From the NCBI GenBank assembly GCA_902490405.1, contig CABUDS010000006.1:13035-77034 (forward strand): a stretch of 64,000 bases of DNA, given 5' to 3'. The first letter of the stretch is position 1. Each line of letters starts with the position of its first letter. Position numbers and translations under genes: made by a program. Below the pieces are notes generated by a model, which made no database searches, had not been told where the DNA came from, and was given only the letters and a program-made list of their open reading frames with translations. The DNA comes from an uncultured Collinsella sp. (lineage in GTDB: Bacteria; Actinomycetota; Coriobacteriia; Coriobacteriales; Coriobacteriaceae). Shown here in pieces: positions 18,529 to 27,077 of the stretch.

Positions 18529-18823
18529 TCTCGATCTGTAACAGTAAGACGGGTTTTGAGCCTCTACCTGTTACAGATCAAGACAAACCGGCAGGCCCGC
18601 CGGCACAATCTCGATTTGTAACATCTGACCGCCCAAATTGGGTCTAGCTGTTACAAATCGAGATAAACGGGAAGGCGAGCCGCCAATGTCTCGTTCTGTA
18701 ACATCTAGCCGCGCAAATCGACTCTTACTGTTATAGACTGAGACAAATAGGCAAGCGGGCAAATAAGATCTCAATCTGTAACAGCAGGCGACCCAAAACG
18801 GACCCAGGTGTTACAGATTGAGA
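18529..18823. repeat. Tandem array of four 55-bp hairpins at exact 80-bp period
   Basis: Units at 18529-18583, 18609-18663, 18689-18743 and 18769-18823, each separated by 25 bp of related sequence. Each unit has 15-nt arms of the type TCTCGATCTGTAACA ... TGTTACAGATCGAGA around a 25-nt loop. Arm changes are compensated: unit 2 has ATTTG with CAAAT, and unit 4 has TCTCAAT with ATTGAGA. Unit 3 is partly decayed (TGTTATAGACTGAGA). The array fills most of the divergent region between prfC and the GntR operon. Confidence 0.92.
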
Positions 18824-18871
18824 TTGTTTTGGAGCAAGCGCGGCGCCGATGGGCTATTCCACATTTAGCTC

Positions 18872-18927
18872 TTGCATAACTGTGCATAGTGTATATATAC
18901 TGTGCTTACCGGTTATATACACGTGTA
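18872..18927 (+). promoter_or_regulatory. Promoter and operator of GntR-ABC operon
   Basis: -35 TTGCAT (18872-18877) and -10 TATACT (18896-18901) overlap AGTGTATATATACT, a near-palindrome. A second GTTATATACAC-like half lies at about 18912-18922. Such GTATATATAC sites fit YtrA-type GntR repressors that control their own operon. Confidence 0.6.
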
Positions 18928-18949
18928 GCCCAACAGCTAAGGAGCCGCT

Positions 18950-19330
18950 GTGGACATCATCCTATCCAATTCGAGCGACAAGCCCATCTATGAGCAGATC
19001 TCCTCGCAGGTCAAAGCTCAGATCCTTTCGGGCGCACTCGCTGCAGGAGCCAAACTCCCCAGCATCCGCGCGCTCGCGAGCGATCTTGGCGTGAGTGTCA
19101 TCACCACCAAGCGCGCCTATGCCGACCTGGAACAACTTGGCTTTATCTGTACCATGCAGGGCAGGGGCTGCTTTGTCGCCGAGGGAAACCAGGAACTCTT
19201 GCGCGAAAACCAGCTCTGCCATATCGAAGAGTTGCTTGCGCAGGCCGCTACGCAGGCCGAAACCCTGGGCGTCACGCGCGACAAATTGCACGAGATGCTC
19301 GACCTTGTAGCCCCCGAAACCATGCAGTAG
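18950..19330 (+). CDS. GntR family regulator, YtrA subfamily
   Basis: A 126-residue protein: an N-terminal GntR winged HTH (PIYEQISSQVKAQILSGAL, LPSIRALASDLGVSVITTKR) and a short alpha-helical tail of about 50 residues, the layout of the YtrA subgroup. These repress linked ABC exporter genes. GTG 18950 follows AAGGAG. It is the first gene of an operon with the ABC ATPase and permease downstream, and probably binds the GTATATATAC site in its own promoter. Confidence 0.9.
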   Translation: MDIILSNSSDKPIYEQISSQVKAQILSGALAAGAKLPSIRALASDLGVSVITTKRAYADLEQLGFICTMQGRGCFVAEGNQELLRENQLCHIEELLAQAATQAETLGVTRDKLHEMLDLVAPETMQ

Positions 19331-19353
19331 CCATCTGCAAGAAAGGCTATACC

Positions 19354-20235
19354 ATGCAAAACTTGCTAGAACTCAAAGGCGTCTCACGCCGCGTGAGCGA
19401 CCGCTTTTCGCTACGCGACGTCACGCTCGCCGTGGAGCCCGGCCAGATCGTCGGCTTTGTGGGCGCAAACGGCGCCGGCAAGACGACGACCATTCGCGCC
19501 GCGCTTGGGCTTATAAAGCTCGATGCCGGCGAGGTGCATCTGCTTGGACAGCGCTGCGACGCCAACGCGCCCGACGAGACGCAGCGCCACCTGCGCTCCC
19601 GCGTCGGTCTTGTCCTGGACACGTGCCCCTTCCCCTCCACGCTCAAGGTGGGCCAGGTCGAGACGCTCGTAGGCCCGGCGTACCCCACGTGGAGCTGCGA
19701 AACGTTCGCCGGATTCATCGACCGATTTGACCTCGATCCCAAGACGAAGGTCAAGGACCTCTCCCGCGGCATGGGCATGAAGTTGCAGCTTGCCTGCGCA
19801 CTCAGTCACAATGCCAAGCTGCTCGTTTTGGACGAAGCCACCGCAGGCCTTGATCCTATGGCGCGCGAGGAACTGCTCGACGAGCTGTTTGCCTTTGTCG
19901 CCGACGGCCAACGAAGCGTGCTGCTCTCGAGCCATATTACGTCCGACCTCGATCGCACTGCCGACCGCGTCATCTGCATCGATAACGGCTCGATTGTGTT
20001 TGACCTGCCGCGCGAGGACATTACCGACCGCGCCGGCATCGCCCACTGTACCCAAGCACAGGCCGCCGAGCTTATGGCTTGCGTCGAAGGCGCCCGCGCC
20101 GCCCACCACGCCTACAGCGTGGACGTGCTCGTGCCCAACCGTCGCGAGGCGCTCGAGGCCTTCCCCGAGATTCCCTGCGACCGGGCAACCATTGATGACT
20201 ATCTTCGCCTCATGCTGAAAGGGGCTTCGAAATGA
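19354..20235 (+). CDS. ABC transporter ATP-binding protein
   Basis: A 293-residue ABC ATPase. Walker A is GANGAGKTT near residue 36, the signature is LSRGMGMKLQLA (a variant of LSGGQ common in this exporter group) and Walker B/D-loop is LLVLDEATAGLDPMARE. The last 80 residues are the extra C-terminal domain of BcrA/YtrB-like ATPases. It powers the permease whose gene overlaps its stop (ATGA). With the GntR regulator this resembles YtrA- or PmtR-controlled export operons for peptides or cell-wall-active compounds. Confidence 0.9.
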   Translation: MQNLLELKGVSRRVSDRFSLRDVTLAVEPGQIVGFVGANGAGKTTTIRAALGLIKLDAGEVHLLGQRCDANAPDETQRHLRSRVGLVLDTCPFPSTLKVGQVETLVGPAYPTWSCETFAGFIDRFDLDPKTKVKDLSRGMGMKLQLACALSHNAKLLVLDEATAGLDPMAREELLDELFAFVADGQRSVLLSSHITSDLDRTADRVICIDNGSIVFDLPREDITDRAGIAHCTQAQAAELMACVEGARAAHHAYSVDVLVPNRREALEAFPEIPCDRATIDDYLRLMLKGASK

Positions 20236-20930
20236 AACGCGCCTTTATGTCTGAGCTCGCCATCGTCCGCACGCTTGTCCCGAGCATCGCGGGCGTCGGC
20301 CTGTTCATCTTCGTCGTACTGACCCTCGCCAACGCATCGGATGGCGATGCCAGTATGAGCGCCGGCGCCTGCGCGGTCAGTGCCATGTCGCCCATCGTGG
20401 TCATGAACTCGCTGGCCGGCTACGACAATCAAAACGGATGGGAGCGCTATCGGGCAACGCTGCCCCTCTCGCGCAAAGACATCATCTGTGCACGCTACCT
20501 GAGCATCATTGCCTTCTCGGCCGTTATGACCTGCGCCGCCGCGCTTTTGAGCATCATCACCTTTCCGTTCTTCGATCACATGGGCATGCCCTCGACGGGA
20601 CAGATCGTCTTTGAGACCACGATAGCCTCCGCCGCATCGATGCTCATCTCCCTCATGATGGTGTTTTTGGCGCAGCCGTTATTCTTTCGATTTGGACACA
20701 TGGAGGCGCTGCGCCTTTCCGTCGGCCTGTTTGCCCTGCTCGGATGCCTCGCCATGGCAGCGCTGAGCTCCTCCAACCCCATCAGCAACTGGCTCATATC
20801 GATTGCCGGGGCGAATCCCGATCCCGCCGTCCTCGGCTGCCTGTGTGCGGGAATCGCGGTATTGGCCCTCGTGCTATGTGCACTTAGCTGCATCGTCAGC
20901 ACCAAGGTTTATCGAGTACGCGATCTGTAA
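20232..20930 (+). CDS. ABC-2 type permease
   Basis: A 232-residue protein with six hydrophobic segments and the typical cytoplasmic loop NQNGWERYRATLPLSRKDIICARYL between segments 2 and 3 (ABC2_membrane_5 type). Its ATG overlaps the TGA of the ATPase gene, so the two are translationally coupled. The pair forms a small exporter; the substrate is unknown. Confidence 0.85.
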   Translation: MKRAFMSELAIVRTLVPSIAGVGLFIFVVLTLANASDGDASMSAGACAVSAMSPIVVMNSLAGYDNQNGWERYRATLPLSRKDIICARYLSIIAFSAVMTCAAALLSIITFPFFDHMGMPSTGQIVFETTIASAASMLISLMMVFLAQPLFFRFGHMEALRLSVGLFALLGCLAMAALSSSNPISNWLISIAGANPDPAVLGCLCAGIAVLALVLCALSCIVSTKVYRVRDL

Positions 20931-21021
20931 GCACGCGAGTCTCGATCCACGAAGGGCGTGATCGCCCCCCCCTCCCCGCAAATCCGTGGCAAACGGCATG
21001 TCCCCGGCGTGCGCTACCGTG

Positions 21022-22320
21022 CTACTTGCGCAGCGGCTTGGGCAGCGGAATGCCCGCCGCGATGACGGCGGCGATGATCATGCAGACGATACCCTTGAGC
21101 GGGAAGCACATGAGCAGCAAGCCCACGACCATGACCGGCTGACGCATGACCGCACCCATCGTCGATGCCGTGCAGACGGCGACGCAAAAGACCGGATTGG
21201 CGCCGGTAAGGATGGCAAGGCCGTAGCCCAGGCTCACGCCCGAAAAGATAACCGGGAAGAAGTGACCGCCGCGCCAACCGAGGTTGATGAGGGCGGGCGT
21301 CAGCATGGCCTTGACCAGACCGGTCGCGATAAGCACGCCGGCGGGAATGGTCAGATAGGCCTCCATGAGCACGTCGGCTTGGGTCTCGCCGGCAAACATA
21401 GTGTAGGGCAGGACCGTGCCACAGATGGCGAGCGCCAGACCGGCCAGCATGGCCTTGACGACCGGGCGCTCCCCTATTGCATGGGACAGTGCCTCGCTTG
21501 CATGCTCAGAGACAAAGTACAGCCAACCGCATACGGTGCCGACCAACGCCAGCGGAATGAGCCAGACAAGTTCCAGGTTACCCACCTGGGCGGCCTCGAA
21601 CCTGGGCATGCCCATGCCGCCGCCCATAAGCTGGCCGAGCAGCAGATAGGTGCCCAGACCGCCGGCAATCGCGATGCCGTAGACCACGGTCTTTTGCGCC
21701 TTGGGCAGCTTGATGGTGATCTCATCGGACGCGGAGTCCTCGCCAGCGCCCTGGCCGTCGGCGCTACCGGCGAGCGGCGCCACAAAGCCAAACACGGGCG
21801 CGGTAAAGAGCGCCGTCAGGGCAGCCTGGGTGCCCAGCAGCGTGAGCTCCCTAAACTCGGCGCCAAAGCGACGCATGCGGTCGCCGACCCAGCTGCACAG
21901 ACCCGCGATAACTCCGGTCAGGCCGGCCTCCGGTCCAATACTTCCGCCAAACAGCAGCGGCAGCAATGCCGCAAGCGAAAGCTTGCCGAGGTTGTCGTAC
22001 GGGTAGCGACCGTCTTGTTTAACCTTGGCCATCACCTGGTTGAGGTCATCGGTCTTGGTGCCCGTAATCTTTTCGTACAGACCGATCAGCAGGCCGCCCA
22101 GCAAGCAGACAAAAAACGGGTACGGCAGAAAACCGAACGGGCCGCTCGCGAGCTCAGGCGAAGCGACGCCCAGCGCGTGCGGAATCTCGGTCCATAGATA
22201 GTCGACACCGTGCTCCATCGCAAAAAAGAACAGCCAGACCGCGGCGCCTGCGAACGCACCGGTCACGGCAACGCTAACTAAAAACAGCGCACGGTTTTTG
22301 GGTTTTGCAAGACTATCCAT
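21022..22320 (-). CDS. ClC family chloride channel/transporter
   Basis: A 432-residue polytopic protein. ClC selectivity-filter motifs are recognisable: GGSIGPEAGLTG near the middle-left and GWRGGHFFPVIFSG near the right. Members move Cl- (some F-) across the membrane, often as H+ antiporters. A hydrophilic insert (about residues 186-200, rich in D, G and S) interrupts the centre. GGGAGG precedes ATG 22320. No CBS domains are present. Confidence 0.85.
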   Translation of the reverse strand: MDSLAKPKNRALFLVSVAVTGAFAGAAVWLFFFAMEHGVDYLWTEIPHALGVASPELASGPFGFLPYPFFVCLLGGLLIGLYEKITGTKTDDLNQVMAKVKQDGRYPYDNLGKLSLAALLPLLFGGSIGPEAGLTGVIAGLCSWVGDRMRRFGAEFRELTLLGTQAALTALFTAPVFGFVAPLAGSADGQGAGEDSASDEITIKLPKAQKTVVYGIAIAGGLGTYLLLGQLMGGGMGMPRFEAAQVGNLELVWLIPLALVGTVCGWLYFVSEHASEALSHAIGERPVVKAMLAGLALAICGTVLPYTMFAGETQADVLMEAYLTIPAGVLIATGLVKAMLTPALINLGWRGGHFFPVIFSGVSLGYGLAILTGANPVFCVAVCTASTMGAVMRQPVMVVGLLLMCFPLKGIVCMIIAAVIAAGIPLPKPLRK

Positions 22321-22445
22321 CGGGACCTCCCGTGGTCAAATTCGGCAAAGATACGTTTTATTGTAGAGCGAGCGTTACCCGAACGAGCCAACCGTCTGCG
22401 CCGCAAACGGCACCATTGGGAGTCATAGTGGGGCAGGCTCAAGAC

Positions 22446-22979
22446 TTATCCGTTGATAATCGAGGCAATCTCGCGCAAATCGTCGGCAAAGTAGATGCCG
22501 TGCTGGCGCCTCGGGCTCGAAAGCCCTTTATCAATCATGTGCTCGAGCAACGCCTTAAGATCGTTGTAGTAGCCCCCAAGGTTGTACAGAATGCACGGCG
22601 CATCGAGATGCCCCAACGACACGGCGGACATGACCTCGGCAATCTCCTCGAGCGTACCCGTCCCACCGGGAAAGGCGATGAACGCGTCACCGAGCTCAAT
22701 CATCTTGGCCTTGCGTTCGGCCATGTCACTCGTCACGATGAGGTCGTCGATACCGTCATGTTGAAACTCGGCCTCGATAAAAAAGCTCGGTTCAACACCC
22801 GTCACGTGTCCACCTGCCTCGAGTACGCTATCGGCGAGCGCACCCATCAGACCCGACTTGGACCCGCCGTATACCAACGCGTGTCCGTTAGCGCCAATCC
22901 AGTCGCCCAGCTCCTGCACCGCGGGCAGAAACGCCGGGTCATTGCCGACGCTGGCACCCAGGTATACCGTGATATTCAT
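22446..22979 (-). CDS. LOG family protein (cytokinin riboside monophosphate phosphoribohydrolase-like)
   Basis: A 177-residue Rossmann-like protein of the TIGR00730/LOG family, often mis-named lysine decarboxylase. The signature PGGTGTLEE and the upstream GGSKSGLMGALADSVLEAGG are present. LOG enzymes cleave nucleoside monophosphates such as AMP to base and ribose phosphate. Length fits the short type. It lies between the ClC and K+-channel genes with no obvious functional link. Confidence 0.85.
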   Translation of the reverse strand: MNITVYLGASVGNDPAFLPAVQELGDWIGANGHALVYGGSKSGLMGALADSVLEAGGHVTGVEPSFFIEAEFQHDGIDDLIVTSDMAERKAKMIELGDAFIAFPGGTGTLEEIAEVMSAVSLGHLDAPCILYNLGGYYNDLKALLEHMIDKGLSSPRRQHGIYFADDLREIASIING

Positions 22980-23015
22980 ATTCAGTCCCCCTCGTCGTGA
23001 CGCGCGGCGCCCGTT

Positions 23016-23441
23016 CTAGCGTTGGCGTCGGCGATATTCGCGCACACGGCGCGATAGGTCGGCAAGCTCGTCACGATCGAGCTCTTCCAAATGCTCCAGA
23101 TCATCCATAAAGCGCGCCATGGTGTCCTTTTGGCGCATCTTGATGAGCGTGTTGCAGTAGTTCACCGCCACGCCCGTGAGCATGGCGATGTAGAAGATGC
23201 TGATGACGCTCAAAACGACGGTGATAGCGCGGGCAACCGGCGTCTCGGCCGGGATATCACCGAAGCCGATCGTCGATACGGTCTCAAAGCTAAACCAGAG
23301 GCCGTCGCCAAACGTAAGGGTCGTGGGCTCGGACAGCCAGACGGCCGTCGAGCACAGCAGATAGAAGACGAGAAACAGGCCCGTGATGCGCGCAAAGCCA
23401 GCCTGGCGCAACACGTCGGCAAGCGTCCTCAACTTGTTCAT
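23016..23441 (-). CDS. Two-TM potassium channel family protein
   Basis: A 141-residue ion channel subunit: first membrane helix at about residues 15-33, a pore loop with the K+ selectivity filter TIGFGD, a second helix (VLSVISIFYIAMLTGVAVNYC) and a charged cytoplasmic coiled tail (DDLEHLEELDRDELADLSRR). It should assemble as a tetramer. ATG 23441 follows AAGGGG and gives a normal N-terminus; the longer upstream frame has no ribosome site. Confidence 0.85.
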   Translation of the reverse strand: MNKLRTLADVLRQAGFARITGLFLVFYLLCSTAVWLSEPTTLTFGDGLWFSFETVSTIGFGDIPAETPVARAITVVLSVISIFYIAMLTGVAVNYCNTLIKMRQKDTMARFMDDLEHLEELDRDELADLSRRVREYRRRQR

Positions 23442-23513
23442 CGCGACCCCTTTTCCCAGACGCCCAATCACATTCGCTCGGTATTGTCCCACGCCTCCCC
23501 CGCAAACGGAACT

Positions 23514-23567
23514 AGTCATTGGGGACGTTCTTAAACGACTAGTCAGTTAAGAACGTCCCCAATGACT
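23514..23567. repeat. 54-bp palindromic repeat, family 2 (copy 1)
   Basis: AGTCATTGGGGACGTTCTTAA with an exact reverse complement ending at 23567, around a centre containing ACTAGT. Related copies lie at 30528 and 60649. It is in the divergent region between the K+ channel and the hybrid kinase. Confidence 0.9.
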
Positions 23568-23654
23568 ACCTAACCGTTTAGCGGTGCGGCGGCTGAATGG
23601 GCAGGCTGAGCTGGTATCCTTATGCGAAACTGTCTCAACTCGATAGGATTTCAT

Positions 23655-26459
23655 GTGAAACCTTCCGCCGTCCTTCGCTTGGCTCTATATCGCACCCTGG
23701 CCGTCGCGCTTGCCGCGCTCGCCATACTGAGCGCCGTCATGCCCGCCCCCGCCTTTGCCGCCGACTCCGACCAGCAGGTCAAGACGGTCCGCGTTGGCTG
23801 GCTCGTCAACAACAAAGGCTTCCAGGAAGGCATGCCGGGCGAGCGACTCTCGGGGTGGGGCTACGAGTACCTCCAGACCCTCTCGTATTACACAAAGGGC
23901 TGGCAATACGAATACGTTAGCGGCACCTTCTCCGAGCTTATGGACATGCTCGAAGCAGGCGAAATCGACCTCATGCCCAACATCTCGTATTCGGCAGAAC
24001 GCGAGCAGAAGCTGCTCTTTTCCTCGAACCCCGAGGGCACCGAGCGCTACTACATCTACGCCAGGCCCGACCGCGACGACCTGGCCAAGGGTGACCCCCA
24101 GGCGCTCCAAGGCCTCACCATCGGCTGCAACTCTGGCGTTATGCAAACTATCGTCGGCCAGCAGTGGCTCGCCGACGAAGGCGTTACCTGCACCTATAAA
24201 GAAATCGACACCGGCAGTGCCCTCTTTGAGGCGCTTGCAGACGGCGAGGTCGACGCCGTCATCATGAACGACACCATTTCGTCGCCCGATGCGTCACCCA
24301 TGTTCTACGTAGGCTCGAGCGACTACTATTTTGCCGTTCCCAAAAGCCGCCCTGATCTGATGAACGACATCAACGCCGCCATGACGACCATCGCCCGCGA
24401 TAACCCGCGCTATAACGAGGAAGTCAAATCGAGTTACTCGACCCAAAACAGTGGCTCGTCATCGCTCACCGGCCCCGAGACCACCTGGCTCAAAGAAAAC
24501 GGCAATACCATCACGATCGGCTATCTTAAAAACCAACTTCCCTACTGTACGCAAAATGACGACGGCGAGATGGAAGGGTCGCTCGCCTCGCTTGCAACGA
24601 CGTTGCACGACAAGTTTGGCATTACGGTCAAAACAATCGCACTCTCGAGCAACAAACAAATGATCAAAGCCCTTTCCAACGGGACCATCGATGTCGCCCT
24701 GCCGTTGTTTCGCGACTACTGGCTCGCCGAGCAGACAGGGGTCATCCAGTCAAACTCGATGGAAACGGTTTCGCTGACCGCCATTCACAGTGGCAAAAAC
24801 CTGAACAGCGACCTTAAGAACATCGCTTGTACAAAGAGCACAATCGTTAACCGTTTTGAGCTCGAAAGTCTCTTTCCGAACGCAACGGTAACCGAGTATT
24901 CGAATGACGGCGAGGTGCTCAAAGCCCTCGATGAGGGGAAGGCACGTTGCATCATTGTCCCCAGCACGCGCCTGGAAACTCTCCGCGACATCTACGACAT
25001 CGAGGATTTCGAAACACAGGAACTCACCAACACGGCACAACTATCGTGTTTAATTTCGCGCGGCAAGCCCGAGCTGCTGGGAATCATCAATAAGGGCATC
25101 GTCAATGCAGGTGAATCGCTCTCTGCAAACAGCTATTTCCCCACATCGTACTCGGCGCAAGAATCGGATGCGTTCCGACTTCTCTACCGCAACCGCATCG
25201 TCATTGCGGCAGTCGTCATCTGCATTTTGCTCACCGGCATCGTCATCCTTGTCTGGTCGCTTTACCGCGCACAGGAGGAACGGCAGAAAGCCGATGCCGC
25301 CAACGCCGCCAAAACCGCTTTCCTCACGCGCATGAGCCACGACATCCGCACGCCGCTCAACGGCATCCTGGGCCTTATCGAAATTGAGGAATTGAGAGAA
25401 GGCGACATGCAGGTCGCCCGCGAAAGCCGCGCCAAGGCGCGCGTTGCCGCCAATCACCTGCTGTCACTGATTAACGACATCCTCGAGATGGGCAGGATCG
25501 AGGAGCGCAAAGTGACGCTCGAGCACGAATCATTCAACCTTAAAGAGCTGTGCGACAATGCGCTCGTACTGTGCAAGCTCCGCGCATCGGACCGCGGCAT
25601 AACCATGCTCGACACCAGCGAGCCCTACGCTGTCGACCAATATATGATCGGCAGCCCCACCCATATTCGGCAGATCCTTGTCAACCTGCTCGACAACAGC
25701 ATCAAGTACAACAAGCACGGAGGCACCGTCACGTTCTCATCGACCATCAAGCCGGTCGACGACGAGCACGCCGTGTTTTGCTTTAGCGTCTCGGACACCG
25801 GCATCGGCATGTCGCCCGAGTTTCTAAAGCACATCTACGAACCGTTTGCCCAAGAGGGCAACGATGCCCGCAGTAAATTTCAGGGAACTGGCATGGGCAT
25901 GCCGATCGTCAAATCGCTCATAGACATGATGGGCGGCACGATTGAGATTTCGAGCGAGGTCGGCATGGGAAGTACGTTCAACGTCCAGATTCCGCTCGAT
26001 ATCGACAAGAACCCTCAGGCAAGAGAAGGTGCGGACGAGCAGGCGATCAGCTGCTCGCTTGCCGGCATGAACGTTCTTTTGGCCGAAGACAACGAGCTCA
26101 ATGCCGAAATTGCCCAGGCCCTGCTCGAAAGCGAAGGCATCGTCGTAACTCGCGCCGCCGACGGCAAAGAAGCGGTCGAACTATACACTAGTCGTCCCGC
26201 CGGCAGCTTCGATGCGATCCTGATGGACATCATGATGCCGGGTATGGATGGCTACGAGGCAACTCGCGCGATTCGTCTGAGCGAGAAGGCCGATGCAGCC
26301 GACATCCCCATCATCGCGCTCACCGCCAATGCCTTTGCCGAGGACGCCAAGGCGGCACACGATGCCGGCATGAACGCCCATCTGCCCAAACCGCTCGACT
26401 TTAACAAGCTCAAAAACATCCTCGCCTGTATCAAGAAATACGGATCCGTTTCGCTATAG
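23655..26459 (+). CDS. BvgS-like hybrid sensor histidine kinase with two periplasmic binding domains
   Basis: A 934-residue membrane kinase. A signal-like N-terminus (to AFAADS) is followed by two extracytoplasmic solute-binding (SBP_bac_3) domains at about 45-270 and 280-510, a transmembrane helix (IVIAAVVICILLTGIVILVW), a HisKA domain with SHDIRTPLNG, an HATPase domain (NLLDNSIKYN, DTGIGMS, GTGMGM) and a receiver domain with the phosphoacceptor in ILMDIMMPGMDG. No Hpt domain follows. The double binding domains suggest sensing of small polar ligands. GTG 23655 is preferred (AGGAT upstream); ATG 23622 lacks a ribosome site. No response regulator with an output domain is adjacent. Confidence 0.88.
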   Translation: MKPSAVLRLALYRTLAVALAALAILSAVMPAPAFAADSDQQVKTVRVGWLVNNKGFQEGMPGERLSGWGYEYLQTLSYYTKGWQYEYVSGTFSELMDMLEAGEIDLMPNISYSAEREQKLLFSSNPEGTERYYIYARPDRDDLAKGDPQALQGLTIGCNSGVMQTIVGQQWLADEGVTCTYKEIDTGSALFEALADGEVDAVIMNDTISSPDASPMFYVGSSDYYFAVPKSRPDLMNDINAAMTTIARDNPRYNEEVKSSYSTQNSGSSSLTGPETTWLKENGNTITIGYLKNQLPYCTQNDDGEMEGSLASLATTLHDKFGITVKTIALSSNKQMIKALSNGTIDVALPLFRDYWLAEQTGVIQSNSMETVSLTAIHSGKNLNSDLKNIACTKSTIVNRFELESLFPNATVTEYSNDGEVLKALDEGKARCIIVPSTRLETLRDIYDIEDFETQELTNTAQLSCLISRGKPELLGIINKGIVNAGESLSANSYFPTSYSAQESDAFRLLYRNRIVIAAVVICILLTGIVILVWSLYRAQEERQKADAANAAKTAFLTRMSHDIRTPLNGILGLIEIEELREGDMQVARESRAKARVAANHLLSLINDILEMGRIEERKVTLEHESFNLKELCDNALVLCKLRASDRGITMLDTSEPYAVDQYMIGSPTHIRQILVNLLDNSIKYNKHGGTVTFSSTIKPVDDEHAVFCFSVSDTGIGMSPEFLKHIYEPFAQEGNDARSKFQGTGMGMPIVKSLIDMMGGTIEISSEVGMGSTFNVQIPLDIDKNPQAREGADEQAISCSLAGMNVLLAEDNELNAEIAQALLESEGIVVTRAADGKEAVELYTSRPAGSFDAILMDIMMPGMDGYEATRAIRLSEKADAADIPIIALTANAFAEDAKAAHDAGMNAHLPKPLDFNKLKNILACIKKYGSVSL

Positions 26460-26501
26460 TTTGTGCTCAACCACCATGCACAGCCAGAAAGGAAGCCAAC
26501 G

Positions 26502-26981
26502 ATGTTTAGGCCCTTACGTCGAAAGAAACGCGCCATCACTGACGAGGAAGCGCGCGAGTTGCTCGCCACCTGTAAGCGCGGCGTCTTTGCCGTCAACGGC
26601 GATGATGGCTACCCCTATGCCATTCCCGTCAACTACTTCTTTGACGCCGAGCACGACAAGATTTATTTCCATGGCGCCAAGGCCGGCCACAAGGTCGATT
26701 CGCTCAGGCGTGACGATAAAGTCTGCTTTACCGTTTACGGCAACGAGTGGTACAAGGACGGCGACTGGGCTCCTTACGTCATGAGCACCGTGGTCTTTGG
26801 CCGTTGCCGCCTGGTAGATGAAGCGCCTGCGTTTATCGAGGACAAAGTCCGTCAGCTCGCGCTTAAGTACTACCCTTCTGCCGAAGAAGTCGAGGAAGAA
26901 ATCGCCAAAGACATCAAGGGCGTCCAACTCTACGAGATTTCGATTGAGCATCTTTGCGGCAAGCAGATTCACGAAAAGTAG
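26502..26981 (+). CDS. Pyridoxamine 5'-phosphate oxidase-family flavoprotein, NimA-like
   Basis: A 159-residue split-barrel FMN protein. The N-terminus (AITDEEARELLATCKRGVFA) and AIPVNYFFD, IYFHGAKAGHKVDSLRRDDK segments are typical of the Nim-like group, some of which reduce 5-nitroimidazoles to inactive amines. Resistance activity is not established for distant members. ATG 26502 follows AAAGGAAG. It lies 42 bases after the hybrid kinase gene and could be co-transcribed. Confidence 0.82.
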   Translation: MFRPLRRKKRAITDEEARELLATCKRGVFAVNGDDGYPYAIPVNYFFDAEHDKIYFHGAKAGHKVDSLRRDDKVCFTVYGNEWYKDGDWAPYVMSTVVFGRCRLVDEAPAFIEDKVRQLALKYYPSAEEVEEEIAKDIKGVQLYEISIEHLCGKQIHEK

Positions 26982-27013
26982 CGAATGCGAAAAACGCGCT
27001 CGCTACCCTCTGC

Positions 27014-27056
27014 GCCCCATGTGCCCACGCATTTTGACGGCGTGGGCACATGGGGC
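27014..27056. terminator. 17-bp perfect hairpin between convergent genes
   Basis: GCCCCATGTGCCCACGC and its exact reverse complement, separated by a 9-base loop. It lies between the convergent nim-like and aminotransferase genes. There is no T run on either side, so it may be a bidirectional terminator of an unusual kind or a transcript-stabilising hairpin. Confidence 0.65.
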
Positions 27057-27077
27057 AGCACTCGAATCGAGCGCCCC

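Noticed and set aside
18529..18823. CRISPR array
   Set aside because: Repeat plus spacer period is regular, but the repeats are 55 bp with only four units, the 25-bp spacers are similar to each other and no cas genes are present.
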